A stretch of 64,000 nucleotides of DNA, from the NCBI GenBank assembly GCA_963575745.1, contig CAUYUJ010014615.1, forward strand, positions 1,592,970 to 1,656,969, written 5' to 3'. Below, piece by piece: positions 21,205 to 31,620 of this stretch. The translations under genes were made by a program, and so were the position numbers. Source of the DNA: Prorocentrum cordatum. Taxonomy: Eukaryota; Sar; Dinophyceae; Prorocentrales; Prorocentraceae. The notes below the pieces were generated by a model, which saw nothing but the letters and a program-made list of their open reading frames with translations, did not search any database and was not told where the DNA came from. Position 1 is the stretch's first letter. Every line of letters begins with the position of its first letter.

Positions 21205-21563
21205 CATGATGGACCCACGAACCCGGAAAGGGATAAAGACATGTGCAGCATGGTCACGTTTTCACGATACCCAACTGGGCGACATCTCACGAAACATCCC
21301 ACGAGACACCCCGCGAAACATCCCACGAGACACCTCACGAAACATTCCACGAGACACCTCACGAAACATTCCACGAGACACCCTTTGAAACATTCCACGA
21401 GACACCCCACGAACAGGCAACCACTCAACCAGACACGCCACGAAACATTCCACGGGGGTGCGACTGGGTGTGGTCGTGCTGGGGTGTGGTCGTGCTGGGG
21501 TGTGGTCGTGCTGGGGAGTGGTCGTGCTGGGGGGGTGGTCGTGCTGGGGGGTGGTCGTGCTGG
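21205..21563 (+). mobile_element. Composite tandem element, copy 4 (truncated)
   Basis: Head, 24-bp array (including a variant unit CCCTTTGAAACATTCC and a CAGGCAACCACTCAACC linker) and a short 16-bp array. It stops abruptly at 21563 without the GAGACATCCTC cluster or tail. Confidence 0.6.
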
Positions 21564-21686
21564 GGCTGAATGTATGCACGGGGGGGGGGCCGATGCGAAT
21601 GGTCGAGAAGAAAAATAAATTTAAGGGGGGGAAAAGAAGGGGGAAAGAGAGAGAGAGTGAGACAGAGAGAAGAAATCAACTACCAA
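21564..21686 (+). repeat. Segmental duplicate A of linker
   Basis: GCTGAATGTATGCACGG, a G run, AGAAAAATAAATTTAAGG and GAGAGAGAGTGAGACAGAG, leading into a composite head. It is repeated nearly identically at 23431-23553. Confidence 0.85.
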
Positions 21687-22795
21687 CATGATGGACCCAC
21701 GAACCCGGAAAGGGATATAGACATGCGCAGCATGGTCACGTTTTCACGATACCCAACTGGGCGACATCTCACAAAACATCCCACGAGACACCCCGCGAAA
21801 CATCCCACGAGACACCTCGCGAAACATTCCACGAGACACCTCGCGAAACGTTCCACGAGACACCCCGCGAAACATTCCACGAGACACCCCACGAAACATT
21901 CCACGAGACACCCCACGAAACATTCCACGAGACACCCCACGAAACATTCCACGGGGGTGCGACTGGGGTGTGGTCGTGCTGGGGTGTGGTCGTGCTGGGG
22001 TGTGGTCGTGCTGGGGGGGTGGTCGTGCTGGGGGGTGGTCGTGCTGGGGGGGTGGTCGTGCTGGGGGTGGTCGTGCTGGGGAGTGGTCGTGCTGGGGCGT
22101 GGTCGTGCTGCTCGGGGCGTGGTCGTGCCACCCCGCGAAACATCCCACGAGACACCTCACGAAACATTCCACGAGACACCTCACGAAACATTCCACGAGA
22201 CACCCTTTGAAACATTCCACGAGACACCCCACGAACAGGCAACCACTCAACCAGACACGCCACGAAACATTCCACGGGGGTGCGACTGGGTGTGGTCGTG
22301 CTGGGGTGTGGTCGTGCTGGGGTGTGGTCGTGCTGGGGAGTGGTCGTGCTGGGGTGTGGTCGTGCTGGGGGGTGGTCGTGCTGGGGGGTGGTCGTGCTGG
22401 GGGGGTGGTCGTGCGTGCTGGGGCGTGGTCGTGCTGGGGCGTGGTCGTGCTGGGGCGTGGTCGTGCTGGGGCGTGGTCGTGCTGTGGTGAGGTCGTGCTG
22501 GGGTGTGGTCGTGCTGGGGTGTGGTCGTGTGGTGAGGTCGGGATTTCAAAAACAAGCGTTTCGCTCGAGACATCCTCAAATTTTAATTCGCCGGCCTCAA
22601 AAACAAGCGTTTCGCTCGAGACATCCTCAAATTTTAATTCTCGGGCTCGTTATTTATCAGGGAAAAATTCGCCGGCCTCCTTCGACCTCGTTATTTATCA
22701 GGGAAAAAATTAGCCGGCCTCCTTCAAGCAGGCACCGGGGGACTAGGTTTACCTACTAAAAGAGAACCCTGGGCCGGAGCCCTTTCCGGGAAAAA
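21687..22795 (+). mobile_element. Composite tandem element, copy 5
   Basis: A complete element with a second, internal 24-bp block at 22130-22275 that resumes with the same variant units as copy 4. This suggests recombination between neighbours. The tail ends at CCGGGAAAAA and is followed by a 38-bp sequence also present just left of copy 4. Confidence 0.6.
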
Positions 22796-23430
22796 CAAAC
22801 GGCGCGCGCGTGAGCGTGCTCGCGCGTGCGACAAACAAAAAACAAACGGCACACATGCCCTGGCTCTATTCACGAGAGAGGGCGAGAGCCCTGGCCTGAA
22901 CAGGCGCAAGACACAGGCAGGGGAGGCCGGGACCGAGAACGAACGAACAACGATCGGACAAACGACGAACAAAACAAAATATGTCCGAACTCTAGGAACC
23001 AGCTGCACAACATAATGAAGTAGTCGGGGCTGAGGGCTGCAGATGGGAACCGCGGAGATAATTAGGTGGCGGAGGCGGCGCCCTGCGGGGCGGGAGAATG
23101 AGCGAACGATGCGAAAAGAAACTATTCGGGACAGAGGGGGCACCGGGCTAACGGGGGGCAGTGCGGTGAGGGGGCGGGGGCGGTGGTCGTCGGGGGAAAC
23201 GGTCTGGAAGGCGACACGAACATCAAAAGGTCCATGCGGAGGGGGCGGTGGTGGTGCTCTGAGGGGTGGGCGGGGGTTGGACGGGGCAAAACGAAAACGC
23301 AATGGTGCCGTCTCGAAGCGTTCCGGGACCGTCCGGGGAGCGAGTTTTGGGCCCGATCGGGCGGCGCAGATTGGCCAGGAAGGGTAAACATAATTGAAAA
23401 CGCGCATTTCTCGTTGACGGGGGCGCCCCA
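22796..23430. other. Spacer between composite copies, no gene seen
   Basis: Mixed sequence beginning with CGCGCGTGAGCGTGCTCGCG and ending at the duplicated linker. Minus-strand frames up to 240 codons are open, but they run into the repeats and show no domain. Confidence 0.45.
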
Positions 23431-23553
23431 GGCTGAATGTATGCACGGGGGGGGGGCCGATGCGAATGGTCGAGAAGAAAAATAAATTTAAGGGGGGGAA
23501 AAGAAGGGGGAAAGAGAGAGAGAGTGAGACAGAGAGAAGAAATCAACTACCAA
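23431..23553 (+). repeat. Segmental duplicate B of linker
   Basis: Near-identical to 21564-21686 and followed by a near-identical head and 24-bp array for about another 275 bp, so about 400 bp in all were copied recently. Confidence 0.85.
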
Positions 23554-24985
23554 CATGATGGACCCACGAACCCGGAAAGGGATATAGACATGCGCAGCAT
23601 GGTCACGTTTTCACGATACCCAACTGGGCGACATCTCACAAAACATCCCACGAGACACCCCGCGAAACATCCCACGAGACACCTCGCGAAACATTCCACG
23701 AGACACCTCGCGAAACGTTCCACGAGACACCCCGCGAAACATTCCACGAGACACCCCACGAAACATTCCACGAGACACCCCACGAAACATTCCACGAGAC
23801 ACCCCACGAAACATTCCACGGGGGTGCGACTGGGTGTGGTCGTGCTGGGGTGTGGTCGTGCTGGGGTGTGGTCGTGCTGGGGGTGGTCGTGCTGGGGGGT
23901 GGTCGTGCTGGGGGGGTGGTCGTGCTGGGAGTGGTCGTGCTGGGGTGGTCGTGCTGGGGCGTGCGTGGTGCGTGCTGTGTGAGGTCGTGGGAGTGTGGTC
24001 GTGCTGGGGTGTGGTCTTGCTGGGGTGGGGCCGTGCTGGGGTGGGGTCGTGCTGGGTGGGGTCCTGCTGGTCGTGCTGGGGTGGTCGTGCTGGGGCGTGG
24101 TCGTGCTGGGTCGTGCTGGGGTGTGGTCGTGCTGGGGTGTGGTCGTGCTGGGGTGTGGTCTTGCTGGGGGGGTCGTGCTGGGGCGTGTCGTGCTGGGGGT
24201 GGTCGTGTGCTGGTCGTGCGTGGTCGTGCTGGTCGTGCGTGGTCGTGCTGGTCGGCGTGGTCGTGCTGGGGAGTGGTCGTGCTGGGGCGTGGTCGTGCTG
24301 CGTGTCGTGCTGGGGAGTGGTCGTGCTGTGGTGAGGTCGTGCTGGGTGTGGTCGTGCTGGGGTGTGGTCTTGCTGGGGTGGGGCCGTGCTGGGGTGGGGT
24401 CGTGCTGGGGTGGGGTCCTGCTGGGGTGTGGTCGTGCTGGGGTGTGGTCGTGCTGGGGTGGGGTCGTGCTGGGGTGGGTCGTGCTGGGGTGTGGTCGTTC
24501 TGGGGTGTGATCGTGCTGGGGTGTGGTCGTGCTAGGGTGGGGTCGTGCTGGGGTGGGGTCGTGCTGGGGTGTGGTCGTGCTGGGGAGTGGTCGTGCTGGG
24601 GTGTGGTCGTGCTGGGGGGTGGTCGTGCTGGGGGTGGTCGTGCTGGGGGGGTGGTCGTGCTGGGAGGTGGTCCTCAGAATTCAGGTCCCCAGGAGAGGAC
24701 AATCTATAACACAAAACAAGCGTTTCGCTCGAGACATCCTCATTTTCTGAAAAACAAGCGTTTCGCTTCCTCAAATTTTAATTGCCTCAAAAACAAGCGT
24801 TTCGCTCGAGACATCCTCAAATTTTAATTCTCGGGCTCGTTATTTATCAGGGAAAAATTCGCCGGCCTCCTTCGACCTCGTTATTTATCAGGGAAAAAAT
24901 TAGCCGGCCTCCTTCAAGCAGGCACCGGGGGACTAGGTTTACCTACTAAAAGAGAACCCTGGGCCGGAGCCCTTTCCGGGAAAAA
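23554..24985 (+). mobile_element. Composite tandem element, copy 6
   Basis: A complete order of modules. The 16-bp array has many partial units (for example GGTCGTGCTGGTCGTGCG). One of the AAACAAGCGTTTCGC units at 24752-24785 has lost its CGAGACAT core. It ends at CCGGGAAAAA. Confidence 0.6.
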
Positions 24986-25330
24986 CAGAACAACGAAACA
25001 ACAAAACAAACATAAACAGAGACAGTAAGTGGCACGCTGCGGCACCGCAACATAATAACCTGCTCACCAGGCGCGCTCTATAATAAAATACGCCAGCAAG
25101 CGACGCCATCCTTCACCCCCCGAATGGAGGGAGTCGGAGGATGGATGATGAGGAGAGAAAGGGAGGAGAGGAGATGAGGCAAGGGCGAAGAATATAAATG
25201 CACGAAATGTTGAAGACGAGGCGGGCGAGGAAGAGGGGGGGGGCAAGACGGCGGAGGGCAGGCGAAGTAGCAGAAGCAGGAGGAGGAGGAGCAGGAGGCC
25301 GCATTCTCACTCCCTAATCATTATCCTACT
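24986..25330. other. No gene seen
   Basis: Ordinary mixed sequence with a purine-rich stretch at 25130-25300 (GAGGAGGAGGAGCAGGAGG). Nothing coding is supported. Confidence 0.5.
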
Positions 25331-25488
25331 CTTGGCACTTCTCCATCAGCCGAAAAGACAGGCTCACGTCGCCGCCGCAGAGGGCCACCGCGCCAGCATC
25401 GCACTGCGCCGAACTACGCAGGACCAACGAGCACCGCGTGGGCACGAGCTCGCGCCCACGATCTCGCACCGCCAGACAAATCTACGAC

Positions 25489-25739
25489 CCGGCCTCCACC
25501 GCGGCGCCGCCGTCGCCGCCGTCCGCGCTGCCACCCTCCGAGCGGAGCTCCTCGAGCTTCTTCTTGAACTCGGCCATGACATTGTTGCCGCCGCTCCCAG
25601 AGCTGCTGCTGCTCGCTCCCGCCGCCTCCGGCGCGGGGCGCACCTCGTCCTTGCCCGCTGTCTTCTGTTTCTTGGCCGGCGGAGGCTTCGGCGCCTGCGA
25701 ACACTTTATCATGGCTGCGATTTCCGGGTCGTAGAGATC
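25489..25739 (-). CDS. Candidate exon F
   Basis: The acceptor CGACCAG|GATC gives DLYDPEIAAMIKCSQAPK, a lysine/proline patch (PPPAKKQKTAGK, possibly a nuclear localisation signal), a serine run and MAEFKKKLEELRSEGG, a short coiled-coil-like helix. The donor GCCGG|GTCGTAG is possible. Without splicing the frame stops at TAG. Confidence 0.5.
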
Positions 25740-27906
25740 CTGGTCGATCAATCGGGAAGTGGCCCGGGGACAGCAGATATGACCGCATCGCGCTGGGATC
25801 AACGTCGCTGCGCGGCCCACCACCGCCCCGATGATAGATCGCACCCCGCTGATCGATCGAACCTCGATCATCGATCGAAACTCGATGACCGATCGAACCT
25901 CGATGACCGATCGCACCAAAAATCTGTCGATCGCGATCGACCGGTCGATCTACTCGACGAACCGATGACCGATCGAATCCCGACCTCTGGGAAGACGCAC
26001 GACAACCTTATCATGCCTGCAGTATTTTACTGTTGGATGCCAAGTCATCCCCCTTCACCGCGGCGGTCTCCAGGAGCACCGTAAGGCCTCGCTGCCTCAG
26101 CAGGTCGTCGCGGCAATCGCCGAGGCCGAAAAAGACGCCGGGCAAACGGCGGCGGGCGCGGGCGTTCAGCGGCGCCGTCGTCCAGAATGAAATCGATGAT
26201 GGCCTTGAGGTCGCGCGAGGAGATCAGCTCATCGTGCAGCTTCAAAGTCCGCCCATAAACGCAGGCTCGATGGTCTCCGGGGTGGCCCGCTGCTGCCCGC
26301 GACCAGGTGCGGCATCCTTGTCGTCGCGAAAATTCCGACCTCCACGCGCGATGCGGATGGCGCCGTGGATGATGACCACCTTCTCCGTGCAGGTCGTTTT
26401 CCACGTGCCATCGATCTCGGGCACCACCACATATCCGATCTTGTTGCCGAGGTTCGTTCCCGGGAAGTGCTTGCGATTGGCCATCTTCAGCTCTGGGTGG
26501 ATGTCGGTAGCGGTCACGAGCGACAGCACCTCGATCTGGTCGAAGCTCAAGCTCTGCCTGGCAAGACCCTTCCGAGACAGCAGGGTGTCCTCGTCGATGG
26601 TGAGGTAGATCTTCTGGACCTTGCGCGCTTCTAGCTGCTCGCCCGCCGCAGCGAGGAACCACTTCAGCATCTTTTCCTGGTTGTAATAGAGGTGGCTGTC
26701 GAACGTGAGGTGCGCGTCGCCTGGCGCGAGCTCGCCACGGTTGCCCCCGCGTCCGCATGACGCCGCGAATCATCATCCGAAGGGGCGCGAAACGTACGAA
26801 CTCGAGAGATCTACGTTTCTGCGATTGCGCTCCCGCTCGAGCTCTAGATCCCCCGCGTTCCACTGCTCGAGCCCTGGGGCACATGGGCACATGTGCTCTA
26901 GGTCGTTGGTTTTTGCTGAAGCTGATTCACGCGCCTGCTCATTCCACTCCTTGTTCTTTGGTCTTATCATCATCGAGCCTCGGTGCGGGCCCCTCGAGAG
27001 CCTTTGGTGCTAGTTCACACTTTTCGGGATCAACATTTTGGTGTTACGCAATCGTTTTGTGCAAACTCATGGCTTCCGCCATGGGGATCGATGCGTTCGG
27101 CCGCATGGCTATTGCGCCGCACATCAGCCCACCATCCGGGTCCCTCACCGATGGACACCTCTGCCATGGTTTTTCGTCACGACCTTTTTTTCCTCCTGTG
27201 CGACACCCAAGACTCCAAGAGGCCACTGGAAGGGGAACCGATACGCAGCTCGGGTAAGGGGGAGTCAGCGTTTTCCATGTGCCTGGCAGGGCGCACATCG
27301 CGCGCCACAAACACCCCTTTTCTGGATAGTTCCTTCCATCAGGCCTGTCATAGATTTCCCCGTGCGGATCCTGCTGGTTCGCCTCGCGATGGGGTCTCAT
27401 GTCCTTTTAGGCGGGCTGGGCTGGAACCAGCCTTTCGATGTGAAACCTAGTCGGCTGTGCGATCTCATGTGGCGCGGACTCCCTGACAATGGCAAGGCCG
27501 CGCGGCGGGGCACCTGGGCTGTATGCGCCTTGCGCCAGGATCAGGAACAGGAAGGGATCTTGGAAATTCGTCACCTCATAATCATCGTCGCGGTCAAAGT
27601 ATAGCAACAAATAGTTCGCCTCTGTGTTCCGCATCGGATCAGAATCGTACGCGCGCGCGGAATAAGAGGGACGTAGCGTTCCACAATCAACCCTCTCGTT
27701 TTGAGGCTCAGAATGCAAGTGAAACGCTGGGCGTTTCTCAACTTAGCTTTCGAAGCTAAGTTTGTCACCCCCTGATCTGTTCATGTTGCGCCGCGTGCGC
27801 GCCAGAAGGATTCTTATGCTGTTTCGCAACGCTTCCATAACGGGCACCAGATCCAAGTGGAACGCTTCGTTTTCACTGCGAGATGGATACCGTGAAGACA
27901 TACATA
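25489..27906 (-). CDS. Candidate multi-exon gene, unrecognised, with possible frame breaks
   Basis: The first three exons join with consistent phase: 27906-27769, 27726-27432 and 27321-27207. Further minus-strand exon-like stretches follow at 26973-26770, 26765-26040 and 25739-25489, but their joins are less certain. Protein text includes NEAFHLDLVPVMEALRNS, YLLLYFDRDDDYEVTNFQ, KGVFVARDVRPARHM, YNQEKMLKWFLAAAGEQ and DLYDPEIAAMIKC. I recognise no family. One base seems to be missing or extra near 26160-26185, because GVFFGLGDCRDDLLRQRG lies in a different frame. The 25489-25739 frame meets TAG at 25482-25484 and then stays open about 50 codons. It may be a real gene with short introns, an assembly with small errors, or a decaying gene. 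Confidence 0.4.
25845..25925 (+). repeat. GATCGATCGAAC short repeats in intron
   Basis: Imperfect 15-18 bp repetitions of CTCGATGACCGATCGAAC between candidate exons F and E. Confidence 0.75.
26040..26765 (-). CDS. Candidate exon E with frame breaks
   Basis: Frame one runs to about 26242: GDAHLTFDSHLYYNQEKM, EVLSLVTATDIHPELKM and NKIGYVVVPEIDGTWKT. A 38-nt GTCGCG...ATCGAG segment, if removed, joins it to TLKLHDELISSRDLKAIIDF. A further one-base shift then gives GVFFGLGDCRDDLLRQRGLT. The 38-nt segment may be a tiny intron or the change may be an indel. Function unknown. Confidence 0.4.
26770..26973 (-). CDS. Candidate exon D
   Basis: A hydrophilic frame: NKEWNEQARESASAKTNDLE, then ERERNRRNVDLSSSYVSRPF. 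It ends at two adjacent TGA codons at about 26761-26766. The next exon-like block continues in the same frame after them. Confidence 0.3.
27207..27321 (-). CDS. Candidate exon C
   Basis: The acceptor TATCCAG|AAAAGG gives KGVFVARDVRPARHM and DSPLPELRIGSPSSGLLES. It could end at TTGG|GTGTCG (27207) or run to a TGA at 27177. Confidence 0.4.
27432..27726 (-). CDS. Candidate exon B
   Basis: Encodes HSEPQNERVDCGTLRPSY, YLLLYFDRDDDYEVTNFQ and RGLAIVRESAPHEIAQP. The donor is ATCGAAAG|GCTGG, a GC donor. The 110-nt intron to exon C keeps the frame as HIERKGVFVARD. Confidence 0.5.
27727..27768 (-). other. Putative 42-nt palindromic intron
   Basis: Bounded by GTGACA and CGCCCAG. It contains AACTTAGCTTCGAAAGCTAA and GTT, close to a perfect palindrome. 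A second inverted repeat (GAAACGC/GCGTTTC) straddles the acceptor. Removing it joins exons A and B in frame. Confidence 0.4.
27769..27906 (-). CDS. Candidate exon A
   Basis: The acceptor ATCTTGCAG|TATG gives CMSSRYPSRSENEAFHLDLV and NSIRILLARTRRNMNRSG. The donor is CAGGGG|GTGACA in phase 1. Confidence 0.45.
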
Positions 27907-28269
27907 CTGCAAGATTACATCCCGCAGGCCCTCGGGGCGTAGGTGGTTGAATGAAGTGTGTCTTCCCTCTGCCCCCCCAGAAAAACTCCGTTCCCTGCTC
28001 GAAGGAATGGTGTCTCCCTCCCCCAATCACCCTCCCCTGGGCCTGGGAAGGGGGCGTGGGGCGCGGGTAGTTAGAGCGCCCAAGAGGGCTCCCAGAGGGT
28101 CTCAGAGATCCCAGGGTATATAGCCTCCCACACACATCCAAGATACCTCAAAACTGTCCCACGGCGGTCCCAAGTTCCCTCCGAACGAACCCCCTTACCA
28201 AGAGGCCAGAATCCGTCAAACACATCGGTAACATCAATGCGGTTTGCATTCTCGCCATTTCGTTTCCGA

Positions 28270-28400
28270 TGGGCTCTTGAGGCCTCAAGATGGCCCCGAG
28301 ACGGCCCAAGAAAACCCCAAGAAGGGCCCAAGAGAACCCCAAGAGCCTCAAGTGGGCCCCAAGAGTGCCCCAAGTGGCGTTGTGCGAACCCTAAAAAAGC
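28270..28400 (+). repeat. CCCAAGA repeat block 1
   Basis: GGCCCAAGAAAACCCCAAGA and GGGCCCCAAGAGTGCCCC-type units of 10-15 bp. The same low-complexity family recurs at 31.5, 32.0, 33.5, 34.2, 40.9 and 46.4 kb. Confidence 0.75.
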
Positions 28401-28479
28401 CCCCAAGGTGGCTTTCGTCGTCCTCCAACATCCACAACGACATACCTCCAAAGCCCGTCGTCTCATCATCTTTGCCATC

Positions 28480-28680
28480 GTCCGTTCATTCCTTCCTCCT
28501 TTCCTGACAACTCCCTCCCCGCCTCCTCCACCTCTCCTCATCATCATCCGCATCATCATCTCGCTCGTGCCGCAATCATCATATTCCTCCTCCTCCTCCC
28601 CAACTGATTTCCTCCTCCTCTTTCTTTATGTTTCCTCCTCCTCCTCCTCCGCCTCTTTCTCCTCCTATCCCCAAGATGGT
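28480..28680 (+). repeat. Pyrimidine-rich CTCCTC tract
   Basis: TCCTCCTCCTCC runs with TCATCATC. It directly follows a CCCAAGA block, as also happens at 31.63-31.8 and 33.68-33.75 kb. Confidence 0.75.
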
Positions 28681-28849
28681 CCCAGGAGGTCGAGCACGGC
28701 TCAATATACAAAAAACCGCAATACAGCCACATCACGACCCAAAATAGCCGAGCGTGGCTCGGGAACGCCTTCGACCGCGTCCAGCCGAACATGATCACGA
28801 TAGCCACCAAGCGGCCTCAAACAACCTCCGATCGTGCCTGGATTCTGGA

Positions 28850-30110
28850 TGGGATGGTGGGGCTATTTTTTTGGTCGGCGGCTCCCAGGCGACGGTCTAG
28901 GAGCGAAAGCGGCGTCCGGGTGGCTGAACGAAGCGAACGAACAGAGCCGCCACCGTCGGCGGACAAGTTCGCACCCGCAATACAAACTCGCACTCGCACA
29001 TGCAAAGAGCAAATGAACCAAATTCACGAGCAAACGCACATAGGCGCACCGACGTGAACCGTAGTAAACGGGCTGCCGAGAAGAATGTGCGGAGGCACCG
29101 AAATGAGTCGCCGGGGCGGCGCCAGACTCCATGCCGACCTGCACAAGCCGACCGGCTGTGCGGTGTAACCGAAACAGTGCGCGGGGAAGGCGCAAGGCTG
29201 TACAGGCGTTGCAGGCTGAACCACACAGCGCCCGGTTCTCAGAAATCCTCCTCCCAGCGGGGGGGGAGCCAGCGGCAGCCCAAGGCGCACCGAGCGGCCG
29301 AGACCTAAGCGGCGAGGCCCGCTTGCGTCCGAGACAGTGCGCGGGGGAAAACCAAAGGCTGCACAGGAGTTGTAGGCTGAACCACTCAGCGCCCGGCCCT
29401 CATAAAACTCATCAGAAGCTCATCTCCCGTGCCGAGATGCCGGCGGCCGCCCAAGGCGCAACTGCGCTGCCGGGCCCTGAAGCGAAGAGGTCCGCGAGCA
29501 CGCAACACCTCCGTCGGGTGGTGGGGGTTGGCGCATTGGTGGTGGAGACGCCTGAAATGCCTGCCAGGGGGGTCCTGCTGAAGTGAGGCCGAAGTGGCCA
29601 GCCACCCCAGACGGACGCGTGGCGCTGCCCATGAACTCAAGCGTGGTCCCACACCAGATGTCTCCCCACGCCGTGGAAACTGATGCCGATATGGTCAAGG
29701 AAAGCCGATGGTGGGGATATTTTTTTGATCTGCGGCTCCAAGGACAATTCCAGAGAGCGGGAAGTATCGAGCATGGGGTGACACGCCAGATAATTACAGC
29801 GGGCCAAAAACCAGCGCCGAAATGCAAGCGAAAGCGTGAGTAAACACGCCAAATCGTTAAGAGGAACATTAGCCGGAGTGGGACAACGGAAGCGGAAGGT
29901 CGCACAGTGGCGCCAGCTCCCGAGGCGCAGGCCAGCGAAAGACTGGGGGGAACCCGGAGGGGGAAGCAAAAGCGGCGAGCGCAGCGAAGGCGAAGCGGGC
30001 CGGGAAGGACCAGGCGAGATAATTACCCGCGGGCCAAAAGCCAGCGCGGGGATGCACGTACGGGCGGGAAAATTACCAGCGGGCCCAGAGCCACCGCCGG
30101 AAGCAAGCGG
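28850..30110 (+). repeat. Patchwork of short duplicated modules
   Basis: Three module types are duplicated: GATGGTGGGGCTATTTTTTT (28852, with a copy near 29708), ACAGTGCGCGGGG...GCAGGCTGAACCAC (29175 and 29335), and AATTACCAGCGGGCC...CCAGCGC (29795, 30020, 30070). Open frames of up to 213 codons overlap them but look incidental. Confidence 0.6.
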
Positions 30111-30438
30111 GGACCAGGAACCCTCAATCACGGAGCAACTGAAGCTCATGGACCGTTGCACGTCACCAGTATGAAAGGCACCGTCGCACGGCCACAGAGA
30201 GGAGCGTGTGCCTTCCCGCCGACAGCACCACGTGATGGTGGGGATACGCCAAGCGTTAAGGATTGCATCATGCCACAACGATGCACAACATGCTGCGACA
30301 AATCACGACGTGTTACATACAACCACAACATGCGACGGCAAACAACAACATTCGGAACCGTGCCCGCTAAAGACTACGCGCCACGGCAATTTGAACATGA
30401 TAATGTTTCAATGAAGCTGCAACGGCGAAGTGACAAAG

Positions 30439-30700
30439 TCAGCTCGGGTTCCAGGAGGCCGTTCGGAACGAATCGGGCATCCCCGGAAAACCATCGGCGA
30501 CGCGCAGGTGATGGAACGCATTCCGAGGTAGGGAAACCTCCAGGAACCGACGAGGACGTCTGAAAACTAAGAGATCGGATGGAGACTCTGGCCGAAGGTC
30601 ACGCTTCCCAAACCCCGACGTCGATAATTTTCTGCGCGGCCTGTCCCTCCAACGGTCTGGACTCTTTGCCCGGGACAAGCGTTTCATCCTGGGCCGTTTG
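30439..30700 (-). CDS. Possible exon, low support
   Basis: A minus-strand frame, RLSRAKSPDRWRDRPRRKLS followed by LEVSLPRNAFHHLRVADG, is open to a stop at 30439. It is protein-like in composition but unrecognised, and no clear acceptor was fixed. Confidence 0.25.
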
Positions 30701-30984
30701 TGTTTACGGCCTGGGGGCCCGGTGAAGGCCCCAGGAAGCCAAAAACATACAAAAACCAATCGTCGCGATTTTTGTCGTGATGTGAGCCGACGCCGAGACC
30801 GCCTGCCGACCCCCGGCCTTCGGCGCTGTACGTGCAGTCGGGGGCGCCCACGGCCATGCCGCACTGGCCTGGACCGGCGGCGCTGCTCGAAATGCTCCCT
30901 GGCAGCTGCCAGCCCAGGCAGGGGAAAGATGGGAAACCGAGAGGTACCGATACCGCTGTTCCCCGGACCTCCCCCGGTGTGCGT

Positions 30985-31045
30985 TCTGACCAGAATTTCG
31001 TGGCGAATCCAGCGGTGGCGACGAGGACCTCCCAGCAGGCCCAAA
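30985..31045 (+). repeat. Intron-type ~45-bp motif, copy 3 (diverged)
   Basis: ATTTCGTGGCGAATCCAGCG then GTGGCGACGAGGACC. It matches the motifs in introns 1 and 4 of the nine-exon gene at many positions. Confidence 0.45.
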
Positions 31046-31329
31046 AAGGGGAAGACGAGGAAAGGGTAGCGGTATGTGTACTGCAGGTATGGCTCCGACC
31101 GAGGAGGGGGCACCCGCACCCTCTTTTCCACTTCTGTGGCAAGCAAAAATGCCGCAGCATCAACACGCACATTATACACACGCACGGAAAACATGCACAT
31201 GCCTGAACACGGAATGGGCCCAACAGGCCCTGAACAAAAAAAAAATCGTGCGTCATTGAGGCTGCAGCGGTCCCCAGATGGCCGCTCGAAACTCACTACC
31301 TTCACGCTCACTTCTTGGACGGGAGCGCT

Positions 31330-31500
31330 CATCTCCACCCGCCCGCCGACAGCCCAGAGGAGGCGTCCGCGGCCGGCTGCGGCGGCGGCTCGTCCTCCTC
31401 GACCTCCATGCCCTCGCTCACCAGCGAGAGCAAGTAGTCACGGGGCCTTGAACTCACGAACCATCGACTAAATGCGCAGCTCCTGGTTTCCCCACTCGCC
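31330..31500 (-). CDS. Possible exon with acidic segment
   Basis: The frame reads FSRWFVSSRPRDYLLSLVSE, then GMEVEEDEPPPQPAADASSG, ending near a GGCGG|GTGGAG donor at about 31330. A second frame downstream (EMSAPVQEVSVK, ending AAG|GTAGTG) overlaps. No family recognised. Confidence 0.3.
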
Positions 31501-31504
31501 CATG

Positions 31505-31620
31505 TTCTCGGTCGAGGCGCCCAAAAGCGTCCCCTAACGGCCCAAGAGGGCCCAAAGACGGCCCAAGACGCCTCCAGGACGTCCCCAGAAATCCTCGGAG
31601 GCTTCCAGAGAGCCCCCCCA
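31505..31620 (+). repeat. CCCAAGA repeat block 2
   Basis: GGCCCAAGAGGGCCCAAAGA-type units, followed by a CCTCCTC tract. Confidence 0.75.

Noticed and set aside
25332-26084. 250-codon plus-strand ORF
   Set aside because: It is the shadow of the minus-strand candidate exon at 25489-25739 and of the GATCGA repeats. The minus reading has better protein composition and a plausible acceptor.
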